Of a DNA stretch of 64,000 nucleotides, positions 8,719 to 18,342 are shown piece by piece. The stretch's first letter is position 1. Each line of letters begins with the position of its first letter. Where the stretch lies: assembly GCF_022919575.1 (NCBI RefSeq), contig NZ_CP095071.1:1364001-1428000 (forward strand), given 5' to 3'. The notes below the pieces were generated by a model that did no database searches, was not told where the DNA came from, and was given only the letters and a program-made list of their open reading frames with translations. The position numbers and the translations under genes were made by a program. Source of the DNA: Gracilibacillus salinarum. Lineage in GTDB: Bacteria > Bacillota > Bacilli > Bacillales > Amphibacillaceae.

Positions 8719-9174
8719 ATGTGGTTTAAAAAGAAGAAAACAGCCAAAGAAAAAACATACCCGATTAAGGATATTTCTTTAGAAGAAGTACGCCATGCCA
8801 TTCATGCATTCAGCAAAGAACTGCCAGCAGATATTCCATTAAAAATAGTCGCAAAAGACGATTTATCACTAGATTATTCCTTACTTGCCCCGTTCTTGAA
8901 GGGGATTCCAGAAAAGAACTACTATATGTCCAAGGAAACCTATGACCTGTTTGAAGAAGAGGAAAAACATATTCCCCTGGCCTTGGATCAGATCCAGCAT
9001 GCTGTCGATCAATATATTGCCCAAACCAATGAATTGCCCGTCATTGATCATGATCCTTATCGCAAGGTAAATTTCTTCAAGCTGGAAAAATTAAAATTAA
9101 TCGAGGAACGCCCAGAAATGGATTTTTATATTACCGATCAGGAACAACTGGTAACCACTGTAAAACCGGAGTAA
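8719..9174 (+). CDS. Conserved hypothetical protein, possibly DUF3939
   Basis: A 151-residue soluble protein starting MWFKKKKTAKEK, with the ordered segment ISLEEVRHAIHAFSKELP, a middle LDYSLLAPFLKGIPEKNYYMS and a C-terminal DHDPYRKVNFFKLEKLKL. It resembles the DUF3939 proteins of bacilli that I recall, but I am not certain. ATG 8719 is chosen because GAGGTGAAACGA directly precedes it; the longer open frame adds a hydrophobic leader with no ribosome site. It is divergent from comK. No function is known. Confidence 0.6.
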   Translation: MWFKKKKTAKEKTYPIKDISLEEVRHAIHAFSKELPADIPLKIVAKDDLSLDYSLLAPFLKGIPEKNYYMSKETYDLFEEEEKHIPLALDQIQHAVDQYIAQTNELPVIDHDPYRKVNFFKLEKLKLIEERPEMDFYITDQEQLVTTVKPE

Positions 9175-9260
9175 CCATCGACACACATAACAATGACATT
9201 CGAGAGCATTATCTTTTACTGCACAGTTCGTCACAAACCAAAAATTTAACGATTTTTCAC

Positions 9261-9313
9261 ATGACAAATGCGATATATTCATAAAATAATTTAGAATATA
9301 GCCGAATTGTCAT
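9261..9313. promoter_or_regulatory. Nested inverted repeat upstream of the P450 gene
   Basis: ATGACAA at 9261 pairs with TTGTCAT at 9307, and inside these GATATATTC (9272) pairs with GAATATAGC (9294) with one mismatch. It lies about 95 bases before the P450 start and could be a repressor site. It does not look like the Bm3R1 operator of B. megaterium as I remember it. Confidence 0.35.
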
Positions 9314-9406
9314 AACCGTAATGTGAAAGCATGTCTTATTTTCAGCTCCTTGCAAACAGAAATTGCTTTCTCGCCATCATTTCATTATTAAGAAAGGGTG
9401 TTTAGT

Positions 9407-12400
9407 ATGGAAGAATCCTTAACCATTCCACAACCTAAAACATATGGTCCGATCCGAAATCTACCATTAATAGATACAGATAAACCTATATTATCCTTTA
9501 TGGAATTAGCGGAAGAACATGGTCCCATTTACCGCCTTCAAACTCCTGCAAGTGAGACCATCATCGTCTCTGGACATAAACTTGTAGAAGAAATCTGTGA
9601 TGAATCACGATTTGACAAGAGCATTGAAGGTCCCCTAGACAAAGTCCGTGCCTTCGGTGGAGATGGATTATTTACAAGCTGGACGCACGAACCTAACTGG
9701 AAAAAGGCGCATAATATTCTGATGTCGGCGTTTAGCCAGCCCGCAATGAAAGGCTATCATACAGTCATGACCGATATTGCCGAACAACTTGTGCAAAAAT
9801 GGACCAGACTTAACCCGGATGAATCTATTGATGTCCCTGATGATATGACACGTCTCACTTTAGACACTATCGGCCTGTGTGCTTTTAATTACCGTTTTAA
9901 CAGCTATTACAGAGAAACACCTCTCCCCTTCATTACCAGTATGGTACGTGCTCTGGACGAAGCCATGCACCAAAACCAGCGATTCCTTTTACAAACTAAA
10001 CTTATGCACAAAACCCAACGGCAATTCAAACAAGACATCCAGGAGATGTTTCAGTTAGTTGACGGCATTATTACGGACCGTAAAGCCAATGGCAGTCAAC
10101 AGGAAAATGATTTACTAGCGCGCATGCTACACGCGAAAGATCCTGATACAGGTGAAAGGCTGGATGATGAAAACATTCGCTATCAAATTATCACTTTTCT
10201 CATTGCCGGACATGAGACGACAAGTGGTTTATTATCTTTTACGCTCTACTTTTTATTAAAAAATCCTGATAAACTGAACAAGGCCTAAGAAGAAGTAGAC
10301 CAAGTGTTAACAGGAGCAACGCCTACCTACAAACAGGTTCTAAAGCTTAAATACGTACGCATGATATTGAACGAAGCACTGCGATTATGGCCAACTGCCC
10401 CAGCCTTCAGCCTTTACGCCAAAGAAGATACGATCATTGGCGGAAAATATGCCATACAAAAAGGAGAAAGAATAACGGTTCTCATTCCTCAATTGCATCG
10501 AGATGTGGAAGCATGGGGAGAAAATGCCGAAACGTTCCAGCCAGAACGTTTTGAAGATCGCGATCAAATAGCGCCCCATGCCTTTAAGCCCTTCGGTAAC
10601 GGTCAGCGAGCTTGTATTGGGATGCAATTTGCCTTGCATGAAGCGACGCTTGTCTTAGGGATGCTGCTTCAACATTTTCAATTAATCGATTATCAAAACT
10701 ACCAGCTTGATGTAAAACAAACCTTAACATTAAAACCGAACAACTTCCGAATAAAAGTAAAACCACGTGATACCGTTGCAACAAACCATGCCAACACACA
10801 AACAGAAAGTGCGATTGACGACAAAACAGATCCAGCCCCTAACATCTCAGGACTTAGTCAGCGCCCCTTACTGGTTTTGTACGGTTCAGATACCGGGACT
10901 GCTGAGGGAGTTGCCAGGGAACTGGCGGAAACTGCCTCCCTTTATGGTATAGAAACAGATGTAGATGCACTGAATAACCGACAAGGAAATCTTCCAAAAG
11001 AAGGGGCTGTCATCATCGTCACTTCCTCTTATAACGGCAAACCGCCAAGCAATGCCGATCAATTTGTGCAATGGCTGGAAACAGTAAAACAAGAGGAGCT
11101 CACGGGTGTTTCCTATGCAGTATTTGGCTGCGGGGACCGTAATTGGCCCAGCACCTATCAGGACGTTCCGCGATTGATTGATGAACAATTGACGAAAAAA
11201 GGAGCCGTTCGTTTTTCTCAGCGCGGAGAAGGTGATGTGAATGGCGATTTTGAAGATTTGCTGGACAAATGGAAAGAAAGAATGTGGTCCGATGCGATGG
11301 AGACGTTCCATTTATCATTAGACGAAAAAGTAGAGACAGCAAAAAATACATTAATGCTTGAATATGTTCAAGAGGATGAGGAATCCCCTCTCGCCCGTAC
11401 ATATCAAGCGTTTGATGCTACTATGGCAGAAAACAGGGAATTACAAGCTTCAGACAGTGGTCGAAGCACACGCCATATCGAAATAAAACTTCCACAAGGG
11501 GTAAGCTACCAGGAAGGCGATCATCTCGGCGTGCTCCCTGCTAATAGCAGCGACAATGTAAGCCGTGTTTTAAACAGATTTAAGCTTACTAAAGATAAAC
11601 TGGTAATCTTAAAAGCGAGCGGACGAAGCGCTGTACATTTGCCGCAGGATCGCCCGGTCAGCCTGAAAAACCTGCTTACTTACAATGTGGAATTACAGGA
11701 ACCGGCAACCCGCGCACAAATTCGGGAACTTGCTGATTGTACAACATGCCCTCCTCACCAAAAAGAGCTCGAGTCACTATTGGAAGACGAAATCTATCAA
11801 TCTACTATATTAGAAAAACGCATCTCTATGTTAGATTTGTTAGAAAAATATGAAGCATGCGACATTACGTTTGAAAAATGCTTAGCACTTTTACATCCGT
11901 TAAAACCAAGGTATTATTCGATTTCCAGCTCATCTCGTGTTCATCCAGAGCATGTGAGCATTACCGTTGCTGTGGTGGAAGGCCCTGCACGAAATGAGAA
12001 CGGCATTTATCGTGGTGTGGCAACACATTATTTAGCTAACAGTATACCTGGAGATACTCTGAAAGCATTCATCCGAACGCCTGCCTCTCATTTCCAATTA
12101 CCAGAAAGGGAGGAAACACCCATTATTATGGTTGGTCCAGGAACGGGCATTGCCCCTTTTCGAGGTTTTCTTCAGGCCCGATCCGCTCTGATGAAACAAG
12201 GAATCTCATTAGGGGATGCACACCTTTATTTTGGTTGCAGAAATGAGAAAGATTTTATCTATCAGGATGAAATAAAGCAATACGAAAAAAATGGTGAAAT
12301 GATGCTTCATACTGCCTTTTCACGAGTACCTGATACATCGAAAACATATGTCCAGCATTTAATGACAGCAAATGCCGCAACCATAATCGCACTGCTTGAT

Positions 12401-12577
12401 CAAGGAGCCAGATTGTATATTTGTGGAGATGGAAACAAAATGGCACCAGATGTCGAAGATACACTAAGACAATGTTATCAATTCATACACGAAAAAGAGG
12501 AAGACGAAGCAATACAGTGGCTGGAAACACTTCAGGCAGATGGACAATTGGCTAAAGATGTTTGGAGCGGCAGCTAA
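9407..12577 (+). pseudogene. CYP102-type P450/NADPH-P450 reductase fusion with an in-frame TAA
   Basis: Read through the stop at 10286-10288, this encodes 1056 residues closely following P450 BM3 (CYP102A), a self-sufficient fatty-acid hydroxylase. Visible in order: CDESRFDK and [15 protein letters not shown] (heme domain), I-helix IAGHETTSG near 266, the ExxR-type NEALRLWP, heme loop [10 protein letters not shown] with the cysteine near codon 402, the flavodoxin start [13 protein letters not shown] near 490, the FAD motif RYYSISSSS, the NADPH loop [13 protein letters not shown] and the usual C-terminal DVWSG. The TAA interrupts NKA-x-EEVDQV with both sides in the same frame, so it is a single nonsense change, not a frameshift. 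The upstream product of 293 residues would lack the heme cysteine; a GTG at 10304 offers no clear ribosome site. ATG 9407 follows AGAAAGGG. Confidence 0.9.
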
Positions 12578-12848
12578 ACTTTGCACAGGCGAGGAAGGTT
12601 TCCTGTTCAGGATAAAGCCTTCCCGCTATCCATCACTGAAGCAGAAAATGTAACCTTTTACACCACAAAACAACAAAATATGTAATAAAAAGATTGGTAC
12701 AATGAACATAGCAGGTTATTGACAATCGCACAAATGAAAAGGCTTACAAAAAGGAGGTGCTATTAGAAAAGACAACTGTATACTCGCCAAAACAATACAA
12801 GCCATCCCGACCGAGACTTACATGTACACAATATGAAGGAGGAAAAAG

Positions 12849-14540
12849 ATGACGATAAAAAAATCACTTACTTGGTTATTATTCCTATCATTGATTATTT
12901 CACCATTCCTATTCAGTGCGACTAGTGTAGTAAATGCAGCTGCAATTGATTCAATACCGAACACAGAAAGACACGTCAAAAACTATGACAACAGTTACCT
13001 ATCCGTAACAGGATACGCCTCATCAGGGGTCCATGACCGAAGTGAATATATGGGAACTTCTTATTATCGCAAAGTAAAGACAGAAAGAGATTTCCTGCAA
13101 GCATTACTGGATGCTGGAAATGGAGACGTTAAAGTAATTGAAGTAGCGAAGGATCTTAACTTGGGTTGGAAAGCATTAAATCTGACTGAAGAAGAAACGA
13201 AGAAATATCGCTTTATAAGAGAATATCGAGACCCTACAAACGGATTTACCAATCCAAAATTAGCTGCATCTGGTGTTTCACAATTGGATGTAAATAATGT
13301 TGAAGGATTAACGATCTTTTCTAAAAAAGGGAAAACGGTCAGAAGCGCGGAAATAAATTTACAACGGTCATCTAACGATATTGTGATACGAAACCTAAAT
13401 TTTGATGGCATGTGGCAATGGGATGATACCGGGAGGCACAAGGAAGTAGGCTGGTCTTTTATCAAAGTGAATGGGGCTAACAATGTTTGGATTGACCATT
13501 GTCAATTTTCGATAGCATCAGATGGATTAATTGATACCGAGAATGGTGGCTCTAATATTACCATCTCCTGGTCTGAATTTGGCTTAGCTGCCAATGAACA
13601 TCCAGCAAAAGACAGTGATATTTATCAATCGATTCAGTATATGGAAGAGAAATACACATCAAATGAACTTGATGAAGACAGTGTATACTACAACATGCGT
13701 CATGATGGTGCGACGAAGGAGCAAATTATGGCATATGCTGCTTATCACAGCAAGGTACACTTAACTGGATCAGGCGATAAAGATTATGTCGACTATGTTA
13801 GCAGCAGTGGAACAAATTATAAAGATGGTAATCAGCGCATCCGATTAACTCTCGCATATAACCGTTATACGAATGTTGGTCAGCGCGTTCCCATGATCCG
13901 TCAAGGTACTGGACATGCATACAATTTGTATCTGGATAACTCCACCCATCAGGATGTCCTAGACAATGTAAGTGCTATTTACGAACATGGAAGAGATCAA
14001 TTGTCCCGAGCTCTTAATGCGAGAAATGGAGCTTCGATTGCGGCCGACACTTCTGTATTCCATGACATTAATGAACCAATCATCGGTGCAGAGATTCAAG
14101 GTTTAGATACAAAGAACATGGATGAACAGTGGGCCGAGCTCTTCCAGAATGCCTATAACCGAAATTTAATTGTCAACTCCAAAGTAACCAACCAGTATGG
14201 AACCTATACAGGAAGCAGTTGGGACAACAATGGTGAGAACCTGTTCACAACAGGATTTACTTGGCATGACAAATCAACCATCGGCAATTGGGCCTGGTCT
14301 TCTCATATTGTCGGAAGTGAAAATATGGAGAAAATGAATCCACCTTCCGAGCCGTTTACGTTTGAATATAAATACGAGGAGCAGCTTCCTTATGCGTATA
14401 ATGTTATTCCATTAGATCGTGTGGTAGAAACGGTTACGAAATACGCTGGGGCTGACAAAATTAATCAGGGACCAAAGGATTGGTTGAAGACAGAATATAG
14501 TGCGAAGAAGAAATATGGGCATGGTTGGAAAAGGAATTAA
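12849..14540 (+). CDS. Secreted pectate lyase, polysaccharide lyase family 1
   Basis: A 563-residue exported enzyme that cleaves polygalacturonate by beta-elimination. Residues 1-30 form a signal peptide ending VVNA-A. The PL1 signature is clear: NNVWIDHCQF at about 211-220, DGLIDTENGGSNITISWSEF at 225-244 with the calcium-binding acids, and the catalytic-arginine region VGQRVPMIRQGTGHAYNLYLDN near 345-365. There is no cell-wall anchor or carbohydrate-binding module. ATG follows GAAGGAGG by about seven bases. It is longer than the usual 350-400-residue PL1 catalytic domain, with insertions after SEFG. It has its own terminator, so it is probably monocistronic. It implies use of plant pectin. 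Confidence 0.9.
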   Translation: MTIKKSLTWLLFLSLIISPFLFSATSVVNAAAIDSIPNTERHVKNYDNSYLSVTGYASSGVHDRSEYMGTSYYRKVKTERDFLQALLDAGNGDVKVIEVAKDLNLGWKALNLTEEETKKYRFIREYRDPTNGFTNPKLAASGVSQLDVNNVEGLTIFSKKGKTVRSAEINLQRSSNDIVIRNLNFDGMWQWDDTGRHKEVGWSFIKVNGANNVWIDHCQFSIASDGLIDTENGGSNITISWSEFGLAANEHPAKDSDIYQSIQYMEEKYTSNELDEDSVYYNMRHDGATKEQIMAYAAYHSKVHLTGSGDKDYVDYVSSSGTNYKDGNQRIRLTLAYNRYTNVGQRVPMIRQGTGHAYNLYLDNSTHQDVLDNVSAIYEHGRDQLSRALNARNGASIAADTSVFHDINEPIIGAEIQGLDTKNMDEQWAELFQNAYNRNLIVNSKVTNQYGTYTGSSWDNNGENLFTTGFTWHDKSTIGNWAWSSHIVGSENMEKMNPPSEPFTFEYKYEEQLPYAYNVIPLDRVVETVTKYAGADKINQGPKDWLKTEYSAKKKYGHGWKRN

Positions 14541-14573
14541 TATTCGCCCCTATCCATTAATAAGTATACCCTG

Positions 14574-14624
14574 TTAAAAGCAGAGCCACTTTTCTCTACT
14601 GAGAGATTTGGCTTTGCTTTTCTT
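14574..14624 (+). terminator. Pectate lyase terminator
   Basis: AAAAGCAGAGCCA and TTGGCTTTGCTTTT pair around an inner CTCT-actg-AGAG, followed by TTTTC. It lies 35 bases after the stop codon. Confidence 0.8.
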
Positions 14625-14636
14625 GGAGAAAATGAA

Positions 14637-15080
14637 TTAAACCAAACTTAATTCATAATGATAAAATTGCGAATCACGTACATATCCGTTTTTTTCATAC
14701 AATCGCTGAGCACCTGTGTTATTAAGCGCTGTACTTAAACTAATGCTATTCGCTCCTGTTTCGATTGCATGTTCTTTCGCTTTATGCAAAAGCAATTCTC
14801 CTACTCCTTGTTTTCTCGCTTCTGCATCGACATACAGGTCATTCAATATCCATGCTTTACTCATAGAAATCGATGAAAAGGAAGGATACAATTGAGTAAA
14901 TCCTAGATACTGCTGACCCTTTTTTACAACAAATATGACAGAATCATTGTTTTCGATACGTTGTCTTATGTATGTTTGAGCTCCCTCTACATTTGATGTT
15001 TGCTGATAAAAAACACGATACAAATTAAACAAATCAGATACTCCGTCCAGATCTGCAATGGTAGCTTGATAGATTTCCAT
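14637..15080 (-). CDS. GNAT acetyltransferase
   Basis: A 147-residue GNAT enzyme. The CoA loop DAEARKQGVGELLLHKAKEHA is near residue 85, preceded by ILNDLYVD, and ended by the typical AQRLYEKNGYVRDSQFYHYEL. ATG 15080 is preferred over an upstream in-frame GTG because AAGGAAGTGG then sits at proper distance. The frame ends 4 bases or so from the pectate-lyase terminator. It is 14 bases downstream of the HAD phosphatase gene, and these two plus the P-loop kinase gene form a likely three-gene operon. Substrate unknown. Confidence 0.85.
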   Translation of the reverse strand: MEIYQATIADLDGVSDLFNLYRVFYQQTSNVEGAQTYIRQRIENNDSVIFVVKKGQQYLGFTQLYPSFSSISMSKAWILNDLYVDAEARKQGVGELLLHKAKEHAIETGANSISLSTALNNTGAQRLYEKNGYVRDSQFYHYELSLV

Positions 15081-15093
15081 TCTTACCACTTCC

Positions 15094-15639
15094 TTATGTT
15101 CGTTTATGTTCCTGATACAACCAGTCTACTGCGTCTTCCAAATCTTCTGCAATATATTCCAATTCAATGTCTTTTATTTTGTCAAAATGTTCGTTTAATG
15201 CTGCATGTCCTGCCCCCGTTTTGACGAGGATCTTCACACAACCAACCTTCGAAGCAGCTAGCATATCACTCCACCTGTCACCAATCACCACACAATTCTC
15301 TAGTGGCAGATTGTATTTTTCAGTAGCCATTTGAAGCATACCTGTATTAGGTTTTCTGCAAAAACAACCTTTGCTTGGGTGATGCGGACAAATAAAAATA
15401 TCATCAAATCCAAAGGCGATTAGCTCTTCGACAAAATCTTCCGTAGCAGCTTTTCCTGCTGAAATCCCTGGCTGGTTGGTAAACGAAAATACCTTTATAC
15501 CATTCTCTTTTAAGTTACCGATCACATCCTGTGCAAAAGGAAACAACTTAAATTTCCCTGGATAATGTACAGTGTCGTCCCCACCAATTGTGCCATCCCG
15601 ATCTAGAAATACAGCTTTTATTTCTTTTAAATTGTTCAT
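15094..15639 (-). CDS. HAD-IIIA family phosphatase (GmhB/HisB-like)
   Basis: A 181-residue HAD-superfamily hydrolase of subfamily IIIA, like D-glycero-D-manno-heptose-1,7-bisphosphate and histidinol phosphatases. Motif I is FLDRDGTIGGD with the nucleophile aspartate near residue 12, motif II is SFTNQPGISAG, a zinc loop is visible as CPHHPSKGCFCRKPNTGM, and motif IV is VVIGDRWSDMLAA. The reaction is probably removal of phosphate from a sugar or nucleotide. The start overlaps the stop of the upstream P-loop kinase gene by four bases (ATGA), so the two are translationally coupled. No heptose pathway is seen nearby, so the exact substrate is open. Confidence 0.85.
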   Translation of the reverse strand: MNNLKEIKAVFLDRDGTIGGDDTVHYPGKFKLFPFAQDVIGNLKENGIKVFSFTNQPGISAGKAATEDFVEELIAFGFDDIFICPHHPSKGCFCRKPNTGMLQMATEKYNLPLENCVVIGDRWSDMLAASKVGCVKILVKTGAGHAALNEHFDKIKDIELEYIAEDLEDAVDWLYQEHKRT

Positions 15640-16193
15640 AATACGAATTCCTCTTTTATCATGCGGGCCACTTCATCACCATTCAAGTTAGTATTATCTA
15701 TCCTCAGATAATTTTCGTGTTTTATTTCTCCTTGCTCTGAATTCAATCGATGTATATCCAAGGAGCTTAGTAGATTTTCTTCTGATTGTTTTATATTTCG
15801 CTTCGTCGGCTTTTGTTCCAGCCGGTTAGGTGTTTTATTTCGTTTAAGACGTTCTTCTACATTTGCTTCTAACTCTACAAAATATATGTCAGCACCTTGT
15901 GAGCTAAATATGGTGCATATATTCTCAACAAACTCCCAATCTTCTTTTTCATTAAATGCCCAGACATACGTAAAGATTATGCCATACTTATCACTTTTAG
16001 CATACTGCTTAAAAATCTCTTCACGGAACAGCGTTGATAACCTCCACATGTCAGAGCTGAAATCAAAAAATGGTGTTAGCATATCAATGGTCATGTGGTT
16101 ATGAAATAATTTCAAATCGGTTATTCTCGTCAGTTCTTGCCCTACTGTCATTTTCCCAACTGCCTGGGGACCGAATACTAAAACAAATTTCAT
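15636..16193 (-). CDS. P-loop kinase-like protein
   Basis: A 185-residue protein with a Walker A at the very N-terminus (FGPQAVGKMTVGQEL, residues 7-20) followed by DLKLFHNHMTIDML, the arrangement of small-molecule kinases of the adenylate/shikimate/gluconate type. A basic lid-like region ERLKRNKTPNRLEQKPTKR lies near 115-135. The substrate is not evident; similar genes are often annotated as AAA family ATPase or nucleoside kinase. ATG comes after a weak ribosome site at GAGCGCTC. It is the first gene of the kinase-phosphatase-acetyltransferase operon. Confidence 0.75.
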   Translation of the reverse strand: MKFVLVFGPQAVGKMTVGQELTRITDLKLFHNHMTIDMLTPFFDFSSDMWRLSTLFREEIFKQYAKSDKYGIIFTYVWAFNEKEDWEFVENICTIFSSQGADIYFVELEANVEERLKRNKTPNRLEQKPTKRNIKQSEENLLSSLDIHRLNSEQGEIKHENYLRIDNTNLNGDEVARMIKEEFVL

Positions 16194-16307
16194 GAGCGCT
16201 CATCCTTTTTACACGTTTATATAATAGATAGAATCATACAGAATTTGTTATAGATTATCAACCCTACTGTACCACATCATCAGTGCATGATCTCGATAAT
16301 GTATTGA

Positions 16308-16554
16308 TCATCTATTTGTTTTCCTGCGCATTAAATATTTGCCCATAAATCCTGTTATGCCGGATATAGCCGCTCCAATTCCAGATAGTACTAAAATGCT
16401 CCGCTCTTTTTTCCTTCTTAAAAATTTCTGCCAAAAGCATGATTAGTCCTGATACAAACCCTATAGGAAACAATATCGATATTATTCCTGGTATCGCTCA
16501 GCAGATACGCAAAGGCCCCCAGCATCGCAACACCATACCCGACAACAAAAGCCA
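16308..16554 (-). pseudogene. Broken small membrane protein gene
   Basis: Three frames of the minus strand together read as one hydrophobic protein: MAFVVGYGVAMLGAFAYLLSD from ATG 16554, then PGIISILFPIGFVSGLIMLL in a second frame, then LSGIGAAISGITGFMGKYLM in a third, ending at TGA 16308. Shifts occur near 16490 and 16400. AAAGG and GGTAGG precede the ATG. The pattern of three helices in changing frames indicates a decayed gene; two indel errors in the assembly are less likely. Family not recognised. Confidence 0.55.
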
Positions 16555-16579
16555 TCCTACCGCAACCTTTCAAAAATTT

Positions 16580-17038
16580 TTACATGTTTGAACATTCAGC
16601 AATCTTCTTCAGTGCCCTTGCCCGAGTTGCAATAAATCGGCGCATATATTTCTCTAAAAATAATTTGTCAGCTAAAACGCCGATGAAGCCAAGTGATGAC
16701 TTATACTGGAAACGATCAATCATGACAGCACCGTCTTCTTTCTCGATAAATTCGTGTGTATGTGTAAAGGAGTGGAAAATCCCCTTCACCATAACATCTA
16801 CAAATTGATGCGGCCTTTCTATTACGGTTACTTTAGCTGTCAGTCTTTGCTTCACACCGAAATGCACCGCTTCCCAAGTAACAGTATCACCTTGTTCTAA
16901 TAGTCCTTCCGTCACTCCCCCAACAGCTCTTTCCTTTGTCTTCAGAGTCGTTTGTGTATGGATATCTACATTTCTTGCTAGATCAAAGCACCTTTCTACC
17001 GATGTTTCTATAAATTGGTGATGTATTATGACAGGCAT
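16580..17038 (-). CDS. SRPBCC (START/Bet v1-like) ligand-binding protein
   Basis: A 152-residue protein of the SRPBCC fold, seen from the opening VIIHHQFIETSVERCFDLARNVDIH and the ending FLEKYMRRFIATRARALKKIAEC, typical of the polyketide-cyclase or cell-division-inhibitor-like branch. The fold forms a hydrophobic pocket; the ligand is unknown. ATG 17038 is chosen because AAGGAGAA lies eight bases before it; the longer open frame has no ribosome site. It follows the small membrane gene at 17097, with a 58-base gap. Confidence 0.8.
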   Translation of the reverse strand: MPVIIHHQFIETSVERCFDLARNVDIHTQTTLKTKERAVGGVTEGLLEQGDTVTWEAVHFGVKQRLTAKVTVIERPHQFVDVMVKGIFHSFTHTHEFIEKEDGAVMIDRFQYKSSLGFIGVLADKLFLEKYMRRFIATRARALKKIAECSNM

Positions 17039-17096
17039 AGCTATTCTCCTTAAAAAATTGTTCCATTTACAATCATGTTTTCCGAATTTGGCTTCA

Positions 17097-17429
17097 TCAA
17101 AGAATGTATTCAAGCAAAAACATATACACAGTTACAGCGAGAATAAAAACCGTTGTTAATAGGAGTGATATGAAATATTCTTTCTTACGAGTTACGATCA
17201 TTTCAACAACCCGTACAACAAACGTTAACCCTAAGCAAAAGAGCATACCAATCATCAATGAAGTGGAAGGATCAATTGACACATCTGACCTTGATAAAGC
17301 AGATATAGAGACGAATAATAATCGAAGAGCAATAAATATCGTTAAGCCGCTAAAAAAGATATCCAAAACTAAAAACGTCTTATTTCGCTCTTCAAACTGT
17401 TTTTTGATCTTTCGTAACAAATCCAACAT
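17097..17429 (-). CDS. Small three-helix membrane protein
   Basis: A 110-residue protein with a basic N-terminus (LLRKIKKQFEERNK) and three predicted helices near residues 18-41, 53-76 and 84-106. ATG 17429 is preceded by GGAGAG. No family recognised. It probably shares a transcript with the SRPBCC gene downstream. Confidence 0.55.
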   Translation of the reverse strand: MLDLLRKIKKQFEERNKTFLVLDIFFSGLTIFIALRLLFVSISALSRSDVSIDPSTSLMIGMLFCLGLTFVVRVVEMIVTRKKEYFISLLLTTVFILAVTVYMFLLEYIL

Positions 17430-17505
17430 AACTCTCTCCAATCATCACAAAAACTCACACAATTTTTAATAACCTTGGCACGTTGAATTATTTAAGAATC
17501 TCTTT

Positions 17506-18315
17506 TTATTTCACCAAATCACACAACATAGGCACTTGTTCGATTAGAACATCCTGATCTGACCGCCATTCGAATTTTGGTCCAACACCCCCGTATTCCA
17601 ACGATACCACCCATGGCTCTGGCCAGTCTCCATCTTTTACTCGTTGCATAACCCATCGAGCCAACTCCCAATCATCTTTTGTCATTGGCATGCTGTCACG
17701 AAGACGTCCCTTTTCATCTGCTTGTATCCCGGTGATATGTAGTTCTTTAAGCTGTTTAACAGGGAATTGCGAAATGTATTCTTTCACATCATAACCAAGA
17801 CATTTGGAAGTCAGTTGGGCGTGCGCTGTATCGAGCAGAAGTCCACATCCAGTCTGATCAACAATTTCACTGATGATTGCTGGATCTATTATTGCCTGCA
17901 TCGTATTCTCACCTTGACCTCTGCAAACAATATTCTCCATTATCACGTTTTCAATCCCTACTTTTTCGGCAACAATTTCTATATCCTTTACTGCTGCATC
18001 TACAATTCTATTAACTAAAGAAGGACTTGATGAAAAAATGTCTGTATTCGGATAATCCTTCGCATATGCAACGGCATGCACATTAATGTATGGTGTGTTG
18101 GACTGCTCTCTTAATTCTTTAACGTTTTTCCAATTTACTTTGTCCATTTGTCCATCACCAGCATTTAATCCGAAGTGTATGTAGCATGGATTAGTCTTTT
18201 CTGCATTTTCAATTAATTCATTACTAAAGTCTGGACATTTAAAATAATCTATATCTATTACAGAATCTCTTACTAACCTCTCAGCTTCTACAGAATAATT
18301 AACAGCTAGCTTCAT
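17506..18315 (-). CDS. DUF692-like (multinuclear iron oxidase-type) TIM-barrel protein
   Basis: A 269-residue protein with the order of conserved blocks seen in the DUF692/MNIO family, which includes MbnB of methanobactin synthesis: NVHAVAY near residue 90, VIMENIVCRGQG near 148, GLLLDTAHAQLTSKCLGY near 180-197, LKELHITGIQ near 215 and VVSLEYGG near 245. The histidines, glutamates and aspartate in these blocks are the expected metal ligands. Known members bind two or three irons and oxidise cysteine or other residues in peptides. A xylose-isomerase-like barrel is the alternative. No RiPP precursor or partner protein is seen; the gene lies 27 bases downstream of an acetamidase/formamidase gene. 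Confidence 0.65.
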   Translation of the reverse strand: MKLAVNYSVEAERLVRDSVIDIDYFKCPDFSNELIENAEKTNPCYIHFGLNAGDGQMDKVNWKNVKELREQSNTPYINVHAVAYAKDYPNTDIFSSSPSLVNRIVDAAVKDIEIVAEKVGIENVIMENIVCRGQGENTMQAIIDPAIISEIVDQTGCGLLLDTAHAQLTSKCLGYDVKEYISQFPVKQLKELHITGIQADEKGRLRDSMPMTKDDWELARWVMQRVKDGDWPEPWVVSLEYGGVGPKFEWRSDQDVLIEQVPMLCDLVK

Positions 18316-18342
18316 ATTTTCTTCTCCACCTCCAAAACAAAT

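Noticed and set aside
12719..12848. TTGACA and an AAGGAGGTG upstream of the pectate lyase, as a second small gene
   Set aside because: The ribosome-like site is followed only by ATT and a 26-codon frame without features; it may be part of the leader, but a gene is not supported.
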